Positions 1 through 17,400 of a stretch of 64,000 nt of DNA are shown here, piece after piece. The notes below the pieces were generated by a model. The model saw nothing but the letters and a program-made list of their open reading frames with translations. It searched no databases and had not been told where the DNA came from. This DNA comes from Mycobacterium europaeum. Lineage in GTDB: Bacteria; Actinomycetota; Actinomycetes; Mycobacteriales; Mycobacteriaceae. The position numbers were made by a program, and so were the translations under genes. Each line of letters opens with the position of its first letter. Within the stretch, counting starts at the first letter, position 1. The DNA lies in NCBI RefSeq assembly GCF_002102155.1, contig NZ_LQOU01000019.1, positions 104,059 through 168,058 on the forward strand. Direction: 5' to 3'.

Positions 1-2828
1 TGGACATGCAGGCCGCCGATGCGATGAGCTATCGCACCCTGATGGCCGACCTGACGGCCCTCTACCTCGGGCGCGAGCTGCCCGCACTGGGCTACACCTA
101 CCGGCAGTACCGGCAGGCCATCGAGGCGGAGGAGGCGGGTCCACAGCCGGCCCGCGACGCCGCCCGCGAGTGGTGGGCGCGGCGCCTCCCCGAGCTGCCG
201 GACCCGCCGGCGCTTCCCACCACCGGCGACCGCGGCTCGCGCCGCAGCACCCGGCTCTGGCACTGGCTGGACCCGGACACCCGCGACGCCCTGTTCGCGC
301 GCGCGCAGGCCCGCGGGATCACCCCCGCCATGACGCTGGCCGCGTCGTTCGCCAACACCCTGGCGCGCTGGTCGACCACCTCGCGTTTCCTGCTGAACGT
401 GCCGCTGTTCGGCCGCCAGCCCCTGCACCCCGACGTCGACTCGCTGGTCGGCGACTTCACCTCCTCGCTGCTCCTCGACGTCGACCTCACCGGCACCCGC
501 ACGCCGGCGGCGCGGGCACAGGCGGTGCAGGACGCGATGCGGACCGCCGCCGCACACTGCGCCTATCCCGGGCTGTCGGTGCTGCGGGACCTCGGCCGGC
601 AGCGCGGCACCCAGGTGCTGGCACCGGTGGTGTTCACCAGTGCCCTGGGGCTCGGCGCGCTGTTCAGTCGCGAGGTCACCGCGCAATTCGGCACGCCCGC
701 GTGGCTCATCTCCCAGGGCCCGCAGGTGCTGCTCGACGCTCAGGTCACCGAGTTCGACGGCGGGGTGCTGGTGAATTGGGATGTGCGCGAGGGCATCTTT
801 GCCCCGGGTGTCATCGACGCCATGTTCGCCTACCACATCGACGAACTGCTCGGGCTGGCCTCCGCCGACGACGACTGGGACGCACCGGGGCCGGCGCCGC
901 TGCCGGACGCGCAGCGCGCGGTGCGCGACGCCGTCAACACCCGCACCGCCGCGCCCAGTGGAGAAGCGTTGCACGACGGATTCTTTCGGCAAGCCGAGCG
1001 GCGGCCCGACGCGCCCGCCGTGCTCGCCGGTTCCGGTGACCTCAGCTACGGGCAGCTGCGCGACCAGGCGCTGGCGGTGGCCGCCGCGCTGCACGCGGCC
1101 GGCGTCGGCGCCGGCGACACGGTCGCCGTGGTGGGCCCGAAAACCGCCGAGCAGGTCCCGGCGCTGCTGGGCATCCTGAGCATCGGCGCCGTGTACCTGC
1201 CGATCGGCGCCGACCAGCCGCGCGATCGCGCGGAACGCATCCTGCAGACCGGCGGGGTGCGCCTGGCCCTTATGTGTGGCGGGCAGCGGCTGGCGCTGCC
1301 GGTGCCCGAATTGATCCTCGCCGATGTGCTGCGCGACGCACCCGTTCGCGCCGACATGCGCTGCCCGAGAATCGATCCCGCCGATCTCGCCTACGTGTTG
1401 TTCACCTCCGGCTCGACAGGCGAGCCCAAGGGCGTCGAGGTGACGCACGACGCCGCGATGAACACCGTGGAGTTCATCGCCCGCCACTTCGAGATCGGTC
1501 CCGCGGACCGGTGCCTGGCCCTCTCCACCCTCGAAGGCGACATCTCGGTGATGGACATCTTCGTCACCCTGCGCACCGGCGGGTCGATCGTGGTCGTCGA
1601 CGAGGCTCAGCGCCGCGACCCCGACGCCTGGGCCCGCCTCATCGACACCCACCGGGTCACGGTCTTGCACTTCATGCCGGGCTGGCTGGAGATGCTGCTC
1701 GAGGTCGGCCGCGGACGGCTCTCCTCGGTGCGGGTGATCCCCACCGGTGGGGACTGGGTGCGCCCCGAGGTGGCGCGCCGCCTGCGGGCCGAGGCGCCCG
1801 GCCTCCGGTTCGCAGGCCTGGGTGGAGCGACCGAAACCCCGGTCCACAACACCATTTTCGAGGTCGCCGATCCCGACGAACTGCCGGCCGACTGGACCGC
1901 ACTGCCCTACGGCGTCCCGCTTGCCAACAATGCCTGCCGCGTCGTCGACGACGCGGGTGACGACTGCCCCGACTGGGTCGCGGGCGAACTCTGGGTGTCC
2001 GGGCGCGGGATCGCCCGGGGTTATCGCGGGCGTCCGGACCTCACCGCGGAGCGCTTCGTCGAGCACGCGGGCCGGACCTGGTACCGCACCGGCGATCTCG
2101 CCCGCTACTGGCCCGACGGCACGCTGGAATTCGTCGGACGCGCCGACCACCGGGTCAAGATCAGCGGGTATCGCGTCGAACTCGGCGAAATCGAGGGCGC
2201 GCTGCGCCGGTTGCCGGGGATCGCGATAGCGGTCGCCGCGGTGGTGCCCGGATCCGGTGCCTCCGAGGTGCTGGCCGCCGCGGTCTGCCCGGAGAGCGCC
2301 GGGCTGACCGCCGAGCGGATTCGCGAGCTGATGGGCGAGCTGGTGCCCGCGCACATGGTCCCGCGGCACGTCGCGCTGGTCGAGCGCATCCCGTTCACCG
2401 ACGCCGGCAAGATCGACCGCCGCGCCGTCGCGCGCGACCTGGCTGCCCTGGCCGCACTGTCCGGGCGGCCCGGCTACCGCGCCCCGTCGACGCCGCTGGA
2501 AAACGCCCTCGCCGGGCTCCTGGGCGAGCTGCTCGGCGTGGAGCGGGTCGGTCGTGACGACGACTTCTTCGCCCTCGGCGGCGATTCGGTGCTGGCCACC
2601 CAGGCCGTGGGTCGCATCCGGACCTGGCTGGACACCCCTCACATCATGGTCGCCGACGTGTTCGCCACCAGAACCGTCGCCGCGCTCGCCGACCTGCTTG
2701 CCGGCCGCGAGCCGGACCGGACGCGGCTGGATCAGGTGGCCGAACTGTATCTCGAGGTCATCCACATGGACGCCGACACGGTGCTGTCGGCCGCTCGCCA
2801 CAGCGGGAAAACCGGTACGGCGCAATGA
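1..2828 (+). CDS. mbtB: MbtB, phenyloxazoline synthase, C-terminal part (left-truncated)
   Basis: Non-ribosomal peptide synthetase that condenses salicylate with Ser/Thr and cyclises the product to the oxazoline cap of mycobactin. The reading frame is open to the left edge, so the start and the aryl-carrier region lie outside the window. The first visible residues, DMQAADAMS, fit the DxxxxDxxS motif of a heterocyclisation domain. An adenylation domain follows (about nt 970-2460) with LFTSGSTGEPKG, GGATET and YRTGDLAR, then a carrier domain with its phosphopantetheine serine in LGGDSV (Ser codon at 2586). Asp is present at the amino-binding position (LEGDISVMD). The protein ends about 80 residues after the carrier serine, so no thioesterase is fused; the next gene supplies one. 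The stop overlaps the mbtT start (ATGA). The iron-responsive promoter expected ahead of mbtB is not in the window. Confidence 0.95.
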   Translation, partial: DMQAADAMSYRTLMADLTALYLGRELPALGYTYRQYRQAIEAEEAGPQPARDAAREWWARRLPELPDPPALPTTGDRGSRRSTRLWHWLDPDTRDALFARAQARGITPAMTLAASFANTLARWSTTSRFLLNVPLFGRQPLHPDVDSLVGDFTSSLLLDVDLTGTRTPAARAQAVQDAMRTAAAHCAYPGLSVLRDLGRQRGTQVLAPVVFTSALGLGALFSREVTAQFGTPAWLISQGPQVLLDAQVTEFDGGVLVNWDVREGIFAPGVIDAMFAYHIDELLGLASADDDWDAPGPAPLPDAQRAVRDAVNTRTAAPSGEALHDGFFRQAERRPDAPAVLAGSGDLSYGQLRDQALAVAAALHAAGVGAGDTVAVVGPKTAEQVPALLGILSIGAVYLPIGADQPRDRAERILQTGGVRLALMCGGQRLALPVPELILADVLRDAPVRADMRCPRIDPADLAYVLFTSGSTGEPKGVEVTHDAAMNTVEFIARHFEIGPADRCLALSTLEGDISVMDIFVTLRTGGSIVVVDEAQRRDPDAWARLIDTHRVTVLHFMPGWLEMLLEVGRGRLSSVRVIPTGGDWVRPEVARRLRAEAPGLRFAGLGGATETPVHNTIFEVADPDELPADWTALPYGVPLANNACRVVDDAGDDCPDWVAGELWVSGRGIARGYRGRPDLTAERFVEHAGRTWYRTGDLARYWPDGTLEFVGRADHRVKISGYRVELGEIEGALRRLPGIAIAVAAVVPGSGASEVLAAAVCPESAGLTAERIRELMGELVPAHMVPRHVALVERIPFTDAGKIDRRAVARDLAALAALSGRPGYRAPSTPLENALAGLLGELLGVERVGRDDDFFALGGDSVLATQAVGRIRTWLDTPHIMVADVFATRTVAALADLLAGREPDRTRLDQVAELYLEVIHMDADTVLSAARHSGKTGTAQ

Positions 2829-3586
2829 CCTTCAACCCCGTGATGAGCACGCCAACCGAATTCGCCTCCTGGATCAAGCGGGTGCCCGGCAGGAACGGCG
2901 ACCGGTCCGGCGCCACCGTCGTGTTTCCGCATGCCGGGGCGGCCGCGGCGGGCTACCGGGCACTGGCGACAGCACTCGCCGCCGGCGGCGACACGTACAT
3001 CGTGCAGTACCCGCAGCGCGCGGACCGGCTGGACGATCCGGCCCCCGACACCGTGCGCGACCTTGCCCGGGGCCTGTTCGACGCCGGACCGTGGAGCCGG
3101 GTCGCGCCGCTGCGGTTGTTCGGCCACAGCATGGGCGCCGTCGTGGCTTTCGAGTTCGCCAGGATCGCCGAATCCCGCGACACGGCCGTGCACCGCCTGT
3201 GGGTCTCGGCCGGGCCGGCCCCATCCGCGGTGGCCACCATGCCCGAACTGCCCACCACCGACGACGGATTGCTCGCCGACATCGCCGATCTCGGCGGCAC
3301 CGATCCCGAGCTGCTCGCCGACGAAGAGTTCGCCGAACTGCTGACCACCGCCGTGCGGGCCGACTACCAGGCCGTCAACCGCTACCGGTGCGCCCCCGGG
3401 GTCCGCATCGCGGCCGACATCTCCGTGCTGGGGGCGCGCGACGACCACCGCGTCGATCCGGTCGCGTTGCGGTTGTGGAAGGACCACACCGCGGGTGCCT
3501 TCGCGATGTTCCTCTACGACGGCGGGCACTTCTACCTCGACGAACACCTCGAGGCCGTCGCGGAGCGGGTGAACTTCGATGCCTGA
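2825..3586 (+). CDS. mbtT: MbtT, type II thioesterase of the mycobactin cluster
   Basis: Alpha/beta-hydrolase thioesterase of 253 residues. The nucleophile elbow is GHSMGA near residue 100, and a His lies in the C-terminal GGHFYLDEH. In M. tuberculosis I recall this activity as part of MbtB; here it is a free-standing gene directly after mbtB, an arrangement known from the M. avium group. Likely roles are release of stalled acyl groups from the carrier domains or chain release in mycobactin assembly. ATG 2825 overlaps the mbtB stop by four bases; an in-frame ATG six codons later (MSTPTEF) is an alternative. The 3' end overlaps mbtC by eight bases, so translation is probably coupled. Confidence 0.9.
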   Translation: MTFNPVMSTPTEFASWIKRVPGRNGDRSGATVVFPHAGAAAAGYRALATALAAGGDTYIVQYPQRADRLDDPAPDTVRDLARGLFDAGPWSRVAPLRLFGHSMGAVVAFEFARIAESRDTAVHRLWVSAGPAPSAVATMPELPTTDDGLLADIADLGGTDPELLADEEFAELLTTAVRADYQAVNRYRCAPGVRIAADISVLGARDDHRVDPVALRLWKDHTAGAFAMFLYDGGHFYLDEHLEAVAERVNFDA

Positions 3587-4895
3587 CAACGGGTTCGACG
3601 GTGCGTCCGATCCGGTCGCGATCGTCGGGATGGCCCTGGAAGCCCCCGGCGGCATCGACACCGCCGACAAGTACTGGGACCTGCTGTCACACGGGCGTGA
3701 GGCGCTGGGGCCGTTTCCGACCGACCGGGGCTGGCAAGTCGGCGAGCTGCTCGCCGGATCGCGGCGCGGCGGGTTCAAGGAGATCCACGACCGCGGTGGC
3801 TTTCTCTCCGGCGCAACGACATTCGACCCCGAATTCTTCGGCATCTCGCCGCGGGAGGCGGTGGCTATGGACCCCCAGCAACGCGTCGTGCTCCGGGTGT
3901 CCTGGCGTGCCCTGGAAAACAGCGGCATCAATCCCGACGATCTGGCCGGACATGACGTCGGGTGCTTCGTCGGCGCCTCGGCCACCGGATACGGGCCGCA
4001 GATGGCCAGCTTCTCCCGGCACAGCGGCCACCTGCTCGCCGGCACCGCGCTCAGCGTGATCAGCGGCCGCGTCGCCTACACGCTGGGGCTAGCCGGCCCG
4101 GCGCTGACGGTGGACTCCTCGTGTGCGTCCGCGCTGGCGGCGTTTCACGTCGCCGTGCGTTCGGTGCAGAACGGGGACTGCGACCTGGCGCTGGCCGGCG
4201 GGGTCAACGTGCTGGGATCGCCCGGGTTCTTCGTCGAGTTCTCCAAGCAGCACGCCCTCTCCGACGACGGCCACTGCCGCCCGTACAGCGCGCAGGCCAG
4301 CGGGACGGTGTGGGCCGAGGGGGCGGCGATGTTTGTGCTGCAACGCAAATCGGCCGCGCTCCGGGCGGGCCGCCATGTCGTCGCCGAGGTGCGCGCCACC
4401 GCGGTCAACCAGGACGGCCGCAGCGCCGGGCTGAGCGCCCCCAGCGGGGACGCGCAGGTCCGCCTGTTCCGGCGCGCCATGACACAGGCCGGGATCGGCC
4501 CCGAAGACGTCGGGATGGTCGAGGGCCACGGCACCGGCACCCGGCTCGGCGACCGCACCGAGCTGCGGTCGCTGGCCCAGACCTACGGCGACACGACGCC
4601 CGGTGGCGGCGCGCTGCTCGGTTCGGTCAAATCCAACGTCGGCCACGCCCTGGCCGCCAGCGGGGCGCTCGGGCTGGCCAAGGTGGTGGTCTCCGCCGAG
4701 CACGGGGCCGTCCCGCCGACGCTGCACGCGTCGGCCGCCAGCCCGGAAATCGACTGGGACAGCCAGGGATTACGCCTGGCGACGGCACTGACGCCATGGC
4801 CTGCGATCGGCGGCCGACGGATCGCGGCGGCGTCGGCATTCGGCATCGCCGGCACCAATGCGCACGTGATCGTCTCCCTCCCCGAGGTCGCGTGA
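3579..4895 (+). CDS. mbtC: MbtC, beta-ketoacyl synthase
   Basis: Stand-alone ketosynthase of 438 residues, close to the M. tuberculosis length. It carries the active-site Cys in VDSSCASAL, the first catalytic His in EGHGTGTRLGD and the KSNVGHALA motif with the second His. It has no acyltransferase or carrier domain. With MbtD it is thought to build the beta-hydroxy acid (3-hydroxybutyrate-like) unit that links the two lysine-derived residues of mycobactin. The start overlaps the end of mbtT and the stop overlaps the start of mbtD, so it is one cistron in the operon. Confidence 0.95.
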   Translation: MPDNGFDGASDPVAIVGMALEAPGGIDTADKYWDLLSHGREALGPFPTDRGWQVGELLAGSRRGGFKEIHDRGGFLSGATTFDPEFFGISPREAVAMDPQQRVVLRVSWRALENSGINPDDLAGHDVGCFVGASATGYGPQMASFSRHSGHLLAGTALSVISGRVAYTLGLAGPALTVDSSCASALAAFHVAVRSVQNGDCDLALAGGVNVLGSPGFFVEFSKQHALSDDGHCRPYSAQASGTVWAEGAAMFVLQRKSAALRAGRHVVAEVRATAVNQDGRSAGLSAPSGDAQVRLFRRAMTQAGIGPEDVGMVEGHGTGTRLGDRTELRSLAQTYGDTTPGGGALLGSVKSNVGHALAASGALGLAKVVVSAEHGAVPPTLHASAASPEIDWDSQGLRLATALTPWPAIGGRRIAAASAFGIAGTNAHVIVSLPEVA

Positions 4896-7800
4896 TGCTG
4901 ACCTCCCCGTTTCCCGACAGCCGCGTGCCGGTGATGCTCTCGGCGCACGACGAAGGGCTGATCGGTCAGGACGCCCGCGCCATCCTGGACTACCTGCGCC
5001 GGACCGGCCCCGCCACCGACACCGCCGACGTCGCGTCCACCCTGCTGCGGCTGCGGCGGATACGGCGGCACCGCGCGGTGGTGCGGGCGCGCGACCGCGG
5101 CGAGCTGCTCTCCGGCCTGTCCGCGCTGGCCCGCGACCACGAGCACCCGCTGGTCACCCGGTCCTCACTCGGCGCCGCCCCGCGCATCGCCTTCGTGTTT
5201 CCCGGTCAGGGCAACCAATGGCATTCGATGGGAGCCGATGCATACCAACGACTTCCGGCATACCGGGCCGAGGCCGACCGATGCGCTCAGGCCTTCCGCG
5301 CCGCCGGGCTGCCCTCGCCGTTGCCCTACCTGACCGGCGGGCTCGACCGGAACTGGTCGCGCACCGAAATACAGGGAGCGCAGTTCACCCACGCGGTCAG
5401 CCTGGCCCGCCAATGGCAATCTCATGGCGCGCTGCCCGCCATCGCCATCGGTCACAGCCTCGGCGAGGTGGCGGCGGCGTATGTGGCCGAACGGATATCG
5501 TTGCCCGACGCGGCCGGACTGGTCGGCGCCCGCGCCACGATCGTCGACAGCTTGGCGGGGCAGTACGCGATGGCGGTGCTCGGCACCGGGGTCGACGAGG
5601 CCGAGTGCCTGATTGGCGAAACGGCGGGCTGGCTGGAAGTTTCGGCGGTCAACGGCCCGGCGTCGACCGTGGTGTCCGGCGACCGCGACGCCGTCGCGGC
5701 CGCCGTGCGGCTGGCCCGGCAGCGGGGCGTGTTCACCCACCAGCTCTCGGTGGACTACCCGGGACACACCAGCGTCCTGCGGCAGTTGCGCGCCGCGTTG
5801 GCGGAGCGGGCGCCACGCTCGGCATTCCGGGACAGCCCGGTGCGGTTCATCGGCTCGACCTTCGGCGCCGAGGTGGGCAGCGACGCGGACTTCTCCCGGT
5901 ACTGGTATGAAAACCTCTGCAGCACCGTTCGTTTTGACCGAGCCGTGGGGGCGGCCCAGCGGCTGGGCGCGAACGTGTTCGTCGAGATGTCCGCGCACCC
6001 CTCGCTGCTGTATCCGCTCGCGGACCTGATCGGCGAGGCGGCGGTGGCCGTCGGCTCCGGTCATCGCGACGGCGCGATCGTCGACACACTGGCGGCGAAC
6101 ATCGCGGCCGTGGCGACCGCCGACCCCGGCTGCCAATGGGCCCGCGCCGTCCCCGGCGGCCTGCGGGCACCGCTGCGGGGCTTCCCGAACGCGCCCATGC
6201 GGGCGCTACACCTGTGGGCGGCGCCGGAGCCGCTGACCGCGACCGCTCCGCCGGCCCCGGCACCCACCGTCGCCGTCGAGGACTGGGAGCAGGCGGCGCC
6301 ATCGGCCGCGCCGGGTGCCGACGTCGGCGTCCTCGCCGTCGCGCCGACGGATGAGCCTCTGACGCGCCGGCTGATCGACGCCGTTGGGGCGCACGGCGGT
6401 TGCCGGGTGGTGCCGCCGACCGACGCGGAGATCCTCGCGGTCATCGCGCCGCGGCTGGACGCGCCGGACCCCGCGGCCGCGGTCGAGCAGATCGGCGGCC
6501 GCCCGGACGCCGGCCTACCCGACTACGCCGCGCTGATCGGTCCGCGCTGCCGGACCGTGTGGCTGCTCACCGCGGGCGCCGAAACCGTCGAACAAAACGA
6601 TTCCGATGCCGTCCCGGCGCAGGCGGCGCTGGCCGCGATGCATCGCAGCGTCGGGTTCGAGTTCCCCGAGCAGACCTTCGGACATCTCGACCTGCCGCAC
6701 CGGGACGTCGACGCCGTAACGGCGCGCGCCGTCGTCGGCGCCCTGCTCGGCGAGGTGGCCGAGGTGGCGCTGCGGGGCGGCGAATCGCCGCAACCCTACG
6801 TCCGGACCTTCCGGGAATGCGCCGACTCGGCGGCCGCACGGCCGCTGACCGCCGACGCGCTTGACCACGTGGTCATCACCGGCGGCAGCGGCGCCATCGG
6901 CCTGCAGTATGCGCGATACTGCATCGAGCGCGGGGCGCGGACGGTCACGCTGTTGAGCCGGAACGGCATCGACGGGGACACGCTGCGCCGGCTCATCGAA
7001 GGCCACGGCGCCGACGTGCGCGCCCCGCGCTGCGACATCACCGACCCCGCGGCCGTGGCGGCCGTCGCGGCCCGCCACGGCGGCCCGGGCGCGTCGTTGC
7101 TGATCCACACCGCGGGCATCGCCGAGGCCCGCTCGCGGTCCGAGCTGACCGGCGCCCACGTGGCGGCGGTGTGCGCCGCCAAGGTGCGCGGCCTGGCGGT
7201 GCTGGCCGAGGTGTGGCCGCTGCGGCCGGATTGCCGAATCCTGGCGTGCTCGTCGGTGTTCGGGGTGTGGGGCGGCCACCATCACGCGGCGTATGCCGCC
7301 TCCAACCGGCTGCTCGACGTGTTGGTCGCCGGGCTGCGCCGCAGGGGACGCGACGGCATGGCGATTCGATGGGGACTGTGGCAAACCGCCGGCGTGGTGG
7401 GGGCCGAGGAACTCACCCGCACCCAACGCTCCGGCCTGATCGCGATGGCTCCGGACCGGGCGATCCAGGCGAGCCTGCACCGCTACGACGGTGATCCGCT
7501 GATCTTCGACGCCGACCTCGACCGGCTCGGGGTGTTCTTCGAAAGCCAAGGCGTGCCAATGCCGTTCACGCCACCGGTGGAGGAAGCCGACGGTCCCGCC
7601 GCCCGATCGCTCGCCGCGGTGGTGCGCGCCGAACTCGCCGCGACGCTGCACCTGGCCGACTCCGTCTCGATCGACCCGGGCGCACCGCTCATCGACCTCG
7701 GGGTCGACTCGCTGCTCGCACTCGACCTGCGTAAGCGGCTGCGCCGGACGGTCGGAAGCTCGGTGCCGGTCGCCCGCATGCTCGGCGGGATCACCCTCGA

Positions 7801-7896
7801 CGAATTGATCGACTCATTGAGTGCCGGCCCGGCCGGCGGGTCGCGGGACGGCGCAACGCTCGACGCTCCCGAAGGCAGAAAGGTTGGACTCCCAGC

Positions 7897-7900
<4 letters not shown>
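4895..7900 (+). CDS. mbtD: MbtD, polyketide synthase (AT-KR-ACP)
   Basis: Partner of MbtC, 1,001 residues from ATG 4895; the adjacent GTG 4892 is equally possible. Domains in order: an acyltransferase (about residues 90-370) with FVFPGQGNQW and GHSLGEV; a linker rich in Ala and Pro; a ketoreductase (about 650-830) with the nucleotide-binding TGGSGAIG and a late AASNR motif; and an acyl carrier domain near residue 930 with LGVDSLLAL. There is no dehydratase or enoyl reductase, as expected for a beta-hydroxy product. The start shares bases with the mbtC stop, and the stop overlaps the GTG of mbtE. M. tuberculosis MbtD has about the same length. Confidence 0.94.
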
Positions 7901-14438
<6,538 letters not shown>

Positions 14439-14442
<4 letters not shown>

Positions 14443-17400
14443 CGGCCACCAAGGACGTCGCGCCCGGCATCGAGGACGTGATGGCGCTGAGCCCGCTGCA
14501 AGAGGGCCTGTACTCGCTGACCACGCTGGCCGAATTCGGCGACGGGGAAACCGCCGACGATCCGTACGTGATCGGGATGGTCGCCGACATCTCCGGCGCG
14601 CTCGACGCGGCGCTGTTGCGTGATTGCGCGGCAAAGATGTTGGGCCGACACCCCAACCTGCGGGCCAGCTTCTTCAGCCGCGGCATCGCCCGCCCGGTGC
14701 AGATCGTCCCGTCGCGGGTCGACCTGCCATGGCGCACCGTCACCGCCACGCCCGAGGACGTGCCGGCGTTGGAGGCCGGCGAACGCCGCAGCCCGTTCGA
14801 CCTCGAACACGGGCCGGCCATCCGCTTCCTGCTCATCGAACTGCCCGGTGCGCGCTGGCGTTTGGTGCTCACCGCCCACCACATCGTGATCGACGGCTGG
14901 TCGTTGCCGGTGTTCGTCAACGAGATGATGATGCTGTACCGGTCGGGCGGCGACCTGGCGGCGCTGCCCGTCACCCCGCGGCCCTACCGCGATTACATCG
15001 GCTGGCTGGCCAGCCGTGATACCGAAGCCAGCCAACAAGTTTGGCGCCGGCACCTCGAACGCCTTCCGGGCCCCACCCTGCTGGCGGCGGCGCTGGGCTC
15101 GGCGGACGACAAGCGGACCGCGCTGCCCCGCCCCACCGAACTGCGGATGCCCGCCCCGGCCACCGCGCGCATGGTCGAGCAGACCCGTTCCCGAGGCATC
15201 ACCGTCAGCACGCTGATGCAGATGGCGTGGGCGCTGGTGCTCTCGCGGCTGATCGACACCCAGGACGTGGTCTTCGGGGTCACGGTGTCGGGCAGGCCGC
15301 CCGAACTGGCCGGCGTGGAGACCATGATCGGTCTGTTCGTCAACACCGTGCCCATGCGGGTGCGACTCGACCCGGCGACCCCCGTCGGCGAGCAATGCCG
15401 CACCGTGCAGCGCACCGCCGCGCTGCTGCGCGAGCACGGCTACCTCGGGCATGCCCAACTGCGCGCGCTCGGCGGGGTCGGGGAGATGTTCGACACCCTG
15501 CTGGTCTACGAGAACTTCCCGCTCGACGGGCTGACCGCCGGCACCGAATTGACCGCCGCCGGCGCGACATTCCGGCCGTCGGCGCTGCAAACCCTGTCGC
15601 ATTTCCCGATCACCGTCGCGGCCCACCTGGCCGGCGGCGAACTGGTGCTGCTGGTCGAAGCGATCGACGGCGCGCTGGGCGACATCCCACCCGCCGCCCT
15701 CGGCCGGCGGGTGCTCGTCACCGCCGAGCGGCTGCTGCGGGACTGGGAGCGTCCGCTGCGCCAGGTCAGCGTCCTCTTCGAGGACGAGGCGCTCCCCCCG
15801 GGCGCCGCCTGCGCCCCCGCCGCGGCGCCGGTCGGCATCCACACGCGCTTCGCCGGGGTGGTCGGCAGGGCCCCGGACCGTCTCGCGGTCAGCTGGGCCG
15901 GCGGCGCGCTGAGCTACCGCGACCTGGACGCCCTGGCCAACGGCCTGGCCGCCCGGCTCGCGGACCGCGGCGTGCGGCCCGAAACCCCGGTCGCCATCCG
16001 GCTTTCCCGCGGCCCGCAGTACATCGTCGCGACGCTGGCCGTGCTCAAAGCCGGCGGTGTGTGCGTGCCGATGGAGCCGGGGACACCCCCCGAACGGGTG
16101 GCATCGATCCTGCGCCAAACCGGCGCGTCCGTCGTGCTCGACGAGGAGTCGATGGCGAACCGCGAACCTGCCGGCAGCGACTTTCGGCCAGTCGATGTGC
16201 CGCCCGGCCAGGCCGCGTATGTCGTCTTCACGTCGGGCACGACGGGAGAACCGAAGGGCGTCATCGGAACTCACGCGGCGGTGACGGCCTATGCCGACGA
16301 TCACCTGGACAAGGTGTTGCGGCCGGCGGCCGCCCGACTCGGTCGACCGCTGCGCATCGCGCACGCGTGGTCGTTCGCGTTCGACGCCGCCTGGCAGCCG
16401 CTGGTCGGGCTGCTCGACGGCCACGGTGTGCACGTCGTGGACGAGCCCACCCAGACCGACGCCGAGGCGCTGGTCGCGGCGATCGCCCAACACCGTGTCG
16501 ACATGATCGACACCACCCCGTCGATGTTTGCCCAACTCAGCGCGAGCGGTTTGCTGGCGGCGGTTCCGCTGGCCGTTCTCGCGCTGGGCGGGGAGGCGCT
16601 CGGCGCAACCGCCTGGGACCTCATCCGCGCCGAGTGCGCCCGCACGGGCATGACGGCCTACAACTGCTACGGCCCCACCGAGACCACCGTCGAGGCGGTG
16701 GTCGCCGCCATCGCCGAGCACGACGAGCCGTCGATCGGGCGGCCGACGTTGCACACCCGCGGCTACGTGCTCGACTCGGCGCTGCGCCCGGTGCCGCGCG
16801 GCGCGACGGGTGAGCTCTACCTGGGCGGCGCCCAGCTGGCCCGCGGCTACCTCGGCCGGCCCGCCGAAACCGCCCAGCGGTTCGTGGCCGACCCGTTCGC
16901 GGCCGGCGAACGCATGTACCGCACCGGCGATTTGGTGCGTCGAGGCGCCGACGGCGCGCTGCAGTACGTGGGCCGCGCCGACGCGCAGGTGAAGATCCGC
17001 GGCTACCGCGTGGAACCCGGCGAGATCGCTGCCGCCCTCGAATCCCATCCCGGCGTCCGGCAAGCGGGCGTGCTGGTGCGCCGGCGGCGCGGCGCCGCGC
17101 TGCTGACCGCCTACGTGGTGGTCGCCGACACCGGCCGGCCACCGTCGCCGGCCGAGCTGCGCGGCACGCTCGGCCCCCGGTTGCCGCGCTACATGATTCC
17201 GCAGCGCATCGTCACGGTCGACCAAATCCCGCTCACGGTCAACGGCAAGCTGGACGAGGCCGCGCTGAGCACCCTCGACGCCGTCGAGGCGGGTTCCGCC
17301 CGCGCCGAGCCCGAAACCCCCACCGAAGCCGCGCTGGCCGAACTGCTTTCGGGGCTGCTGGAGCAGCCCCGGGTGGACGTGGCCGCGGACTTGCTGCAGC

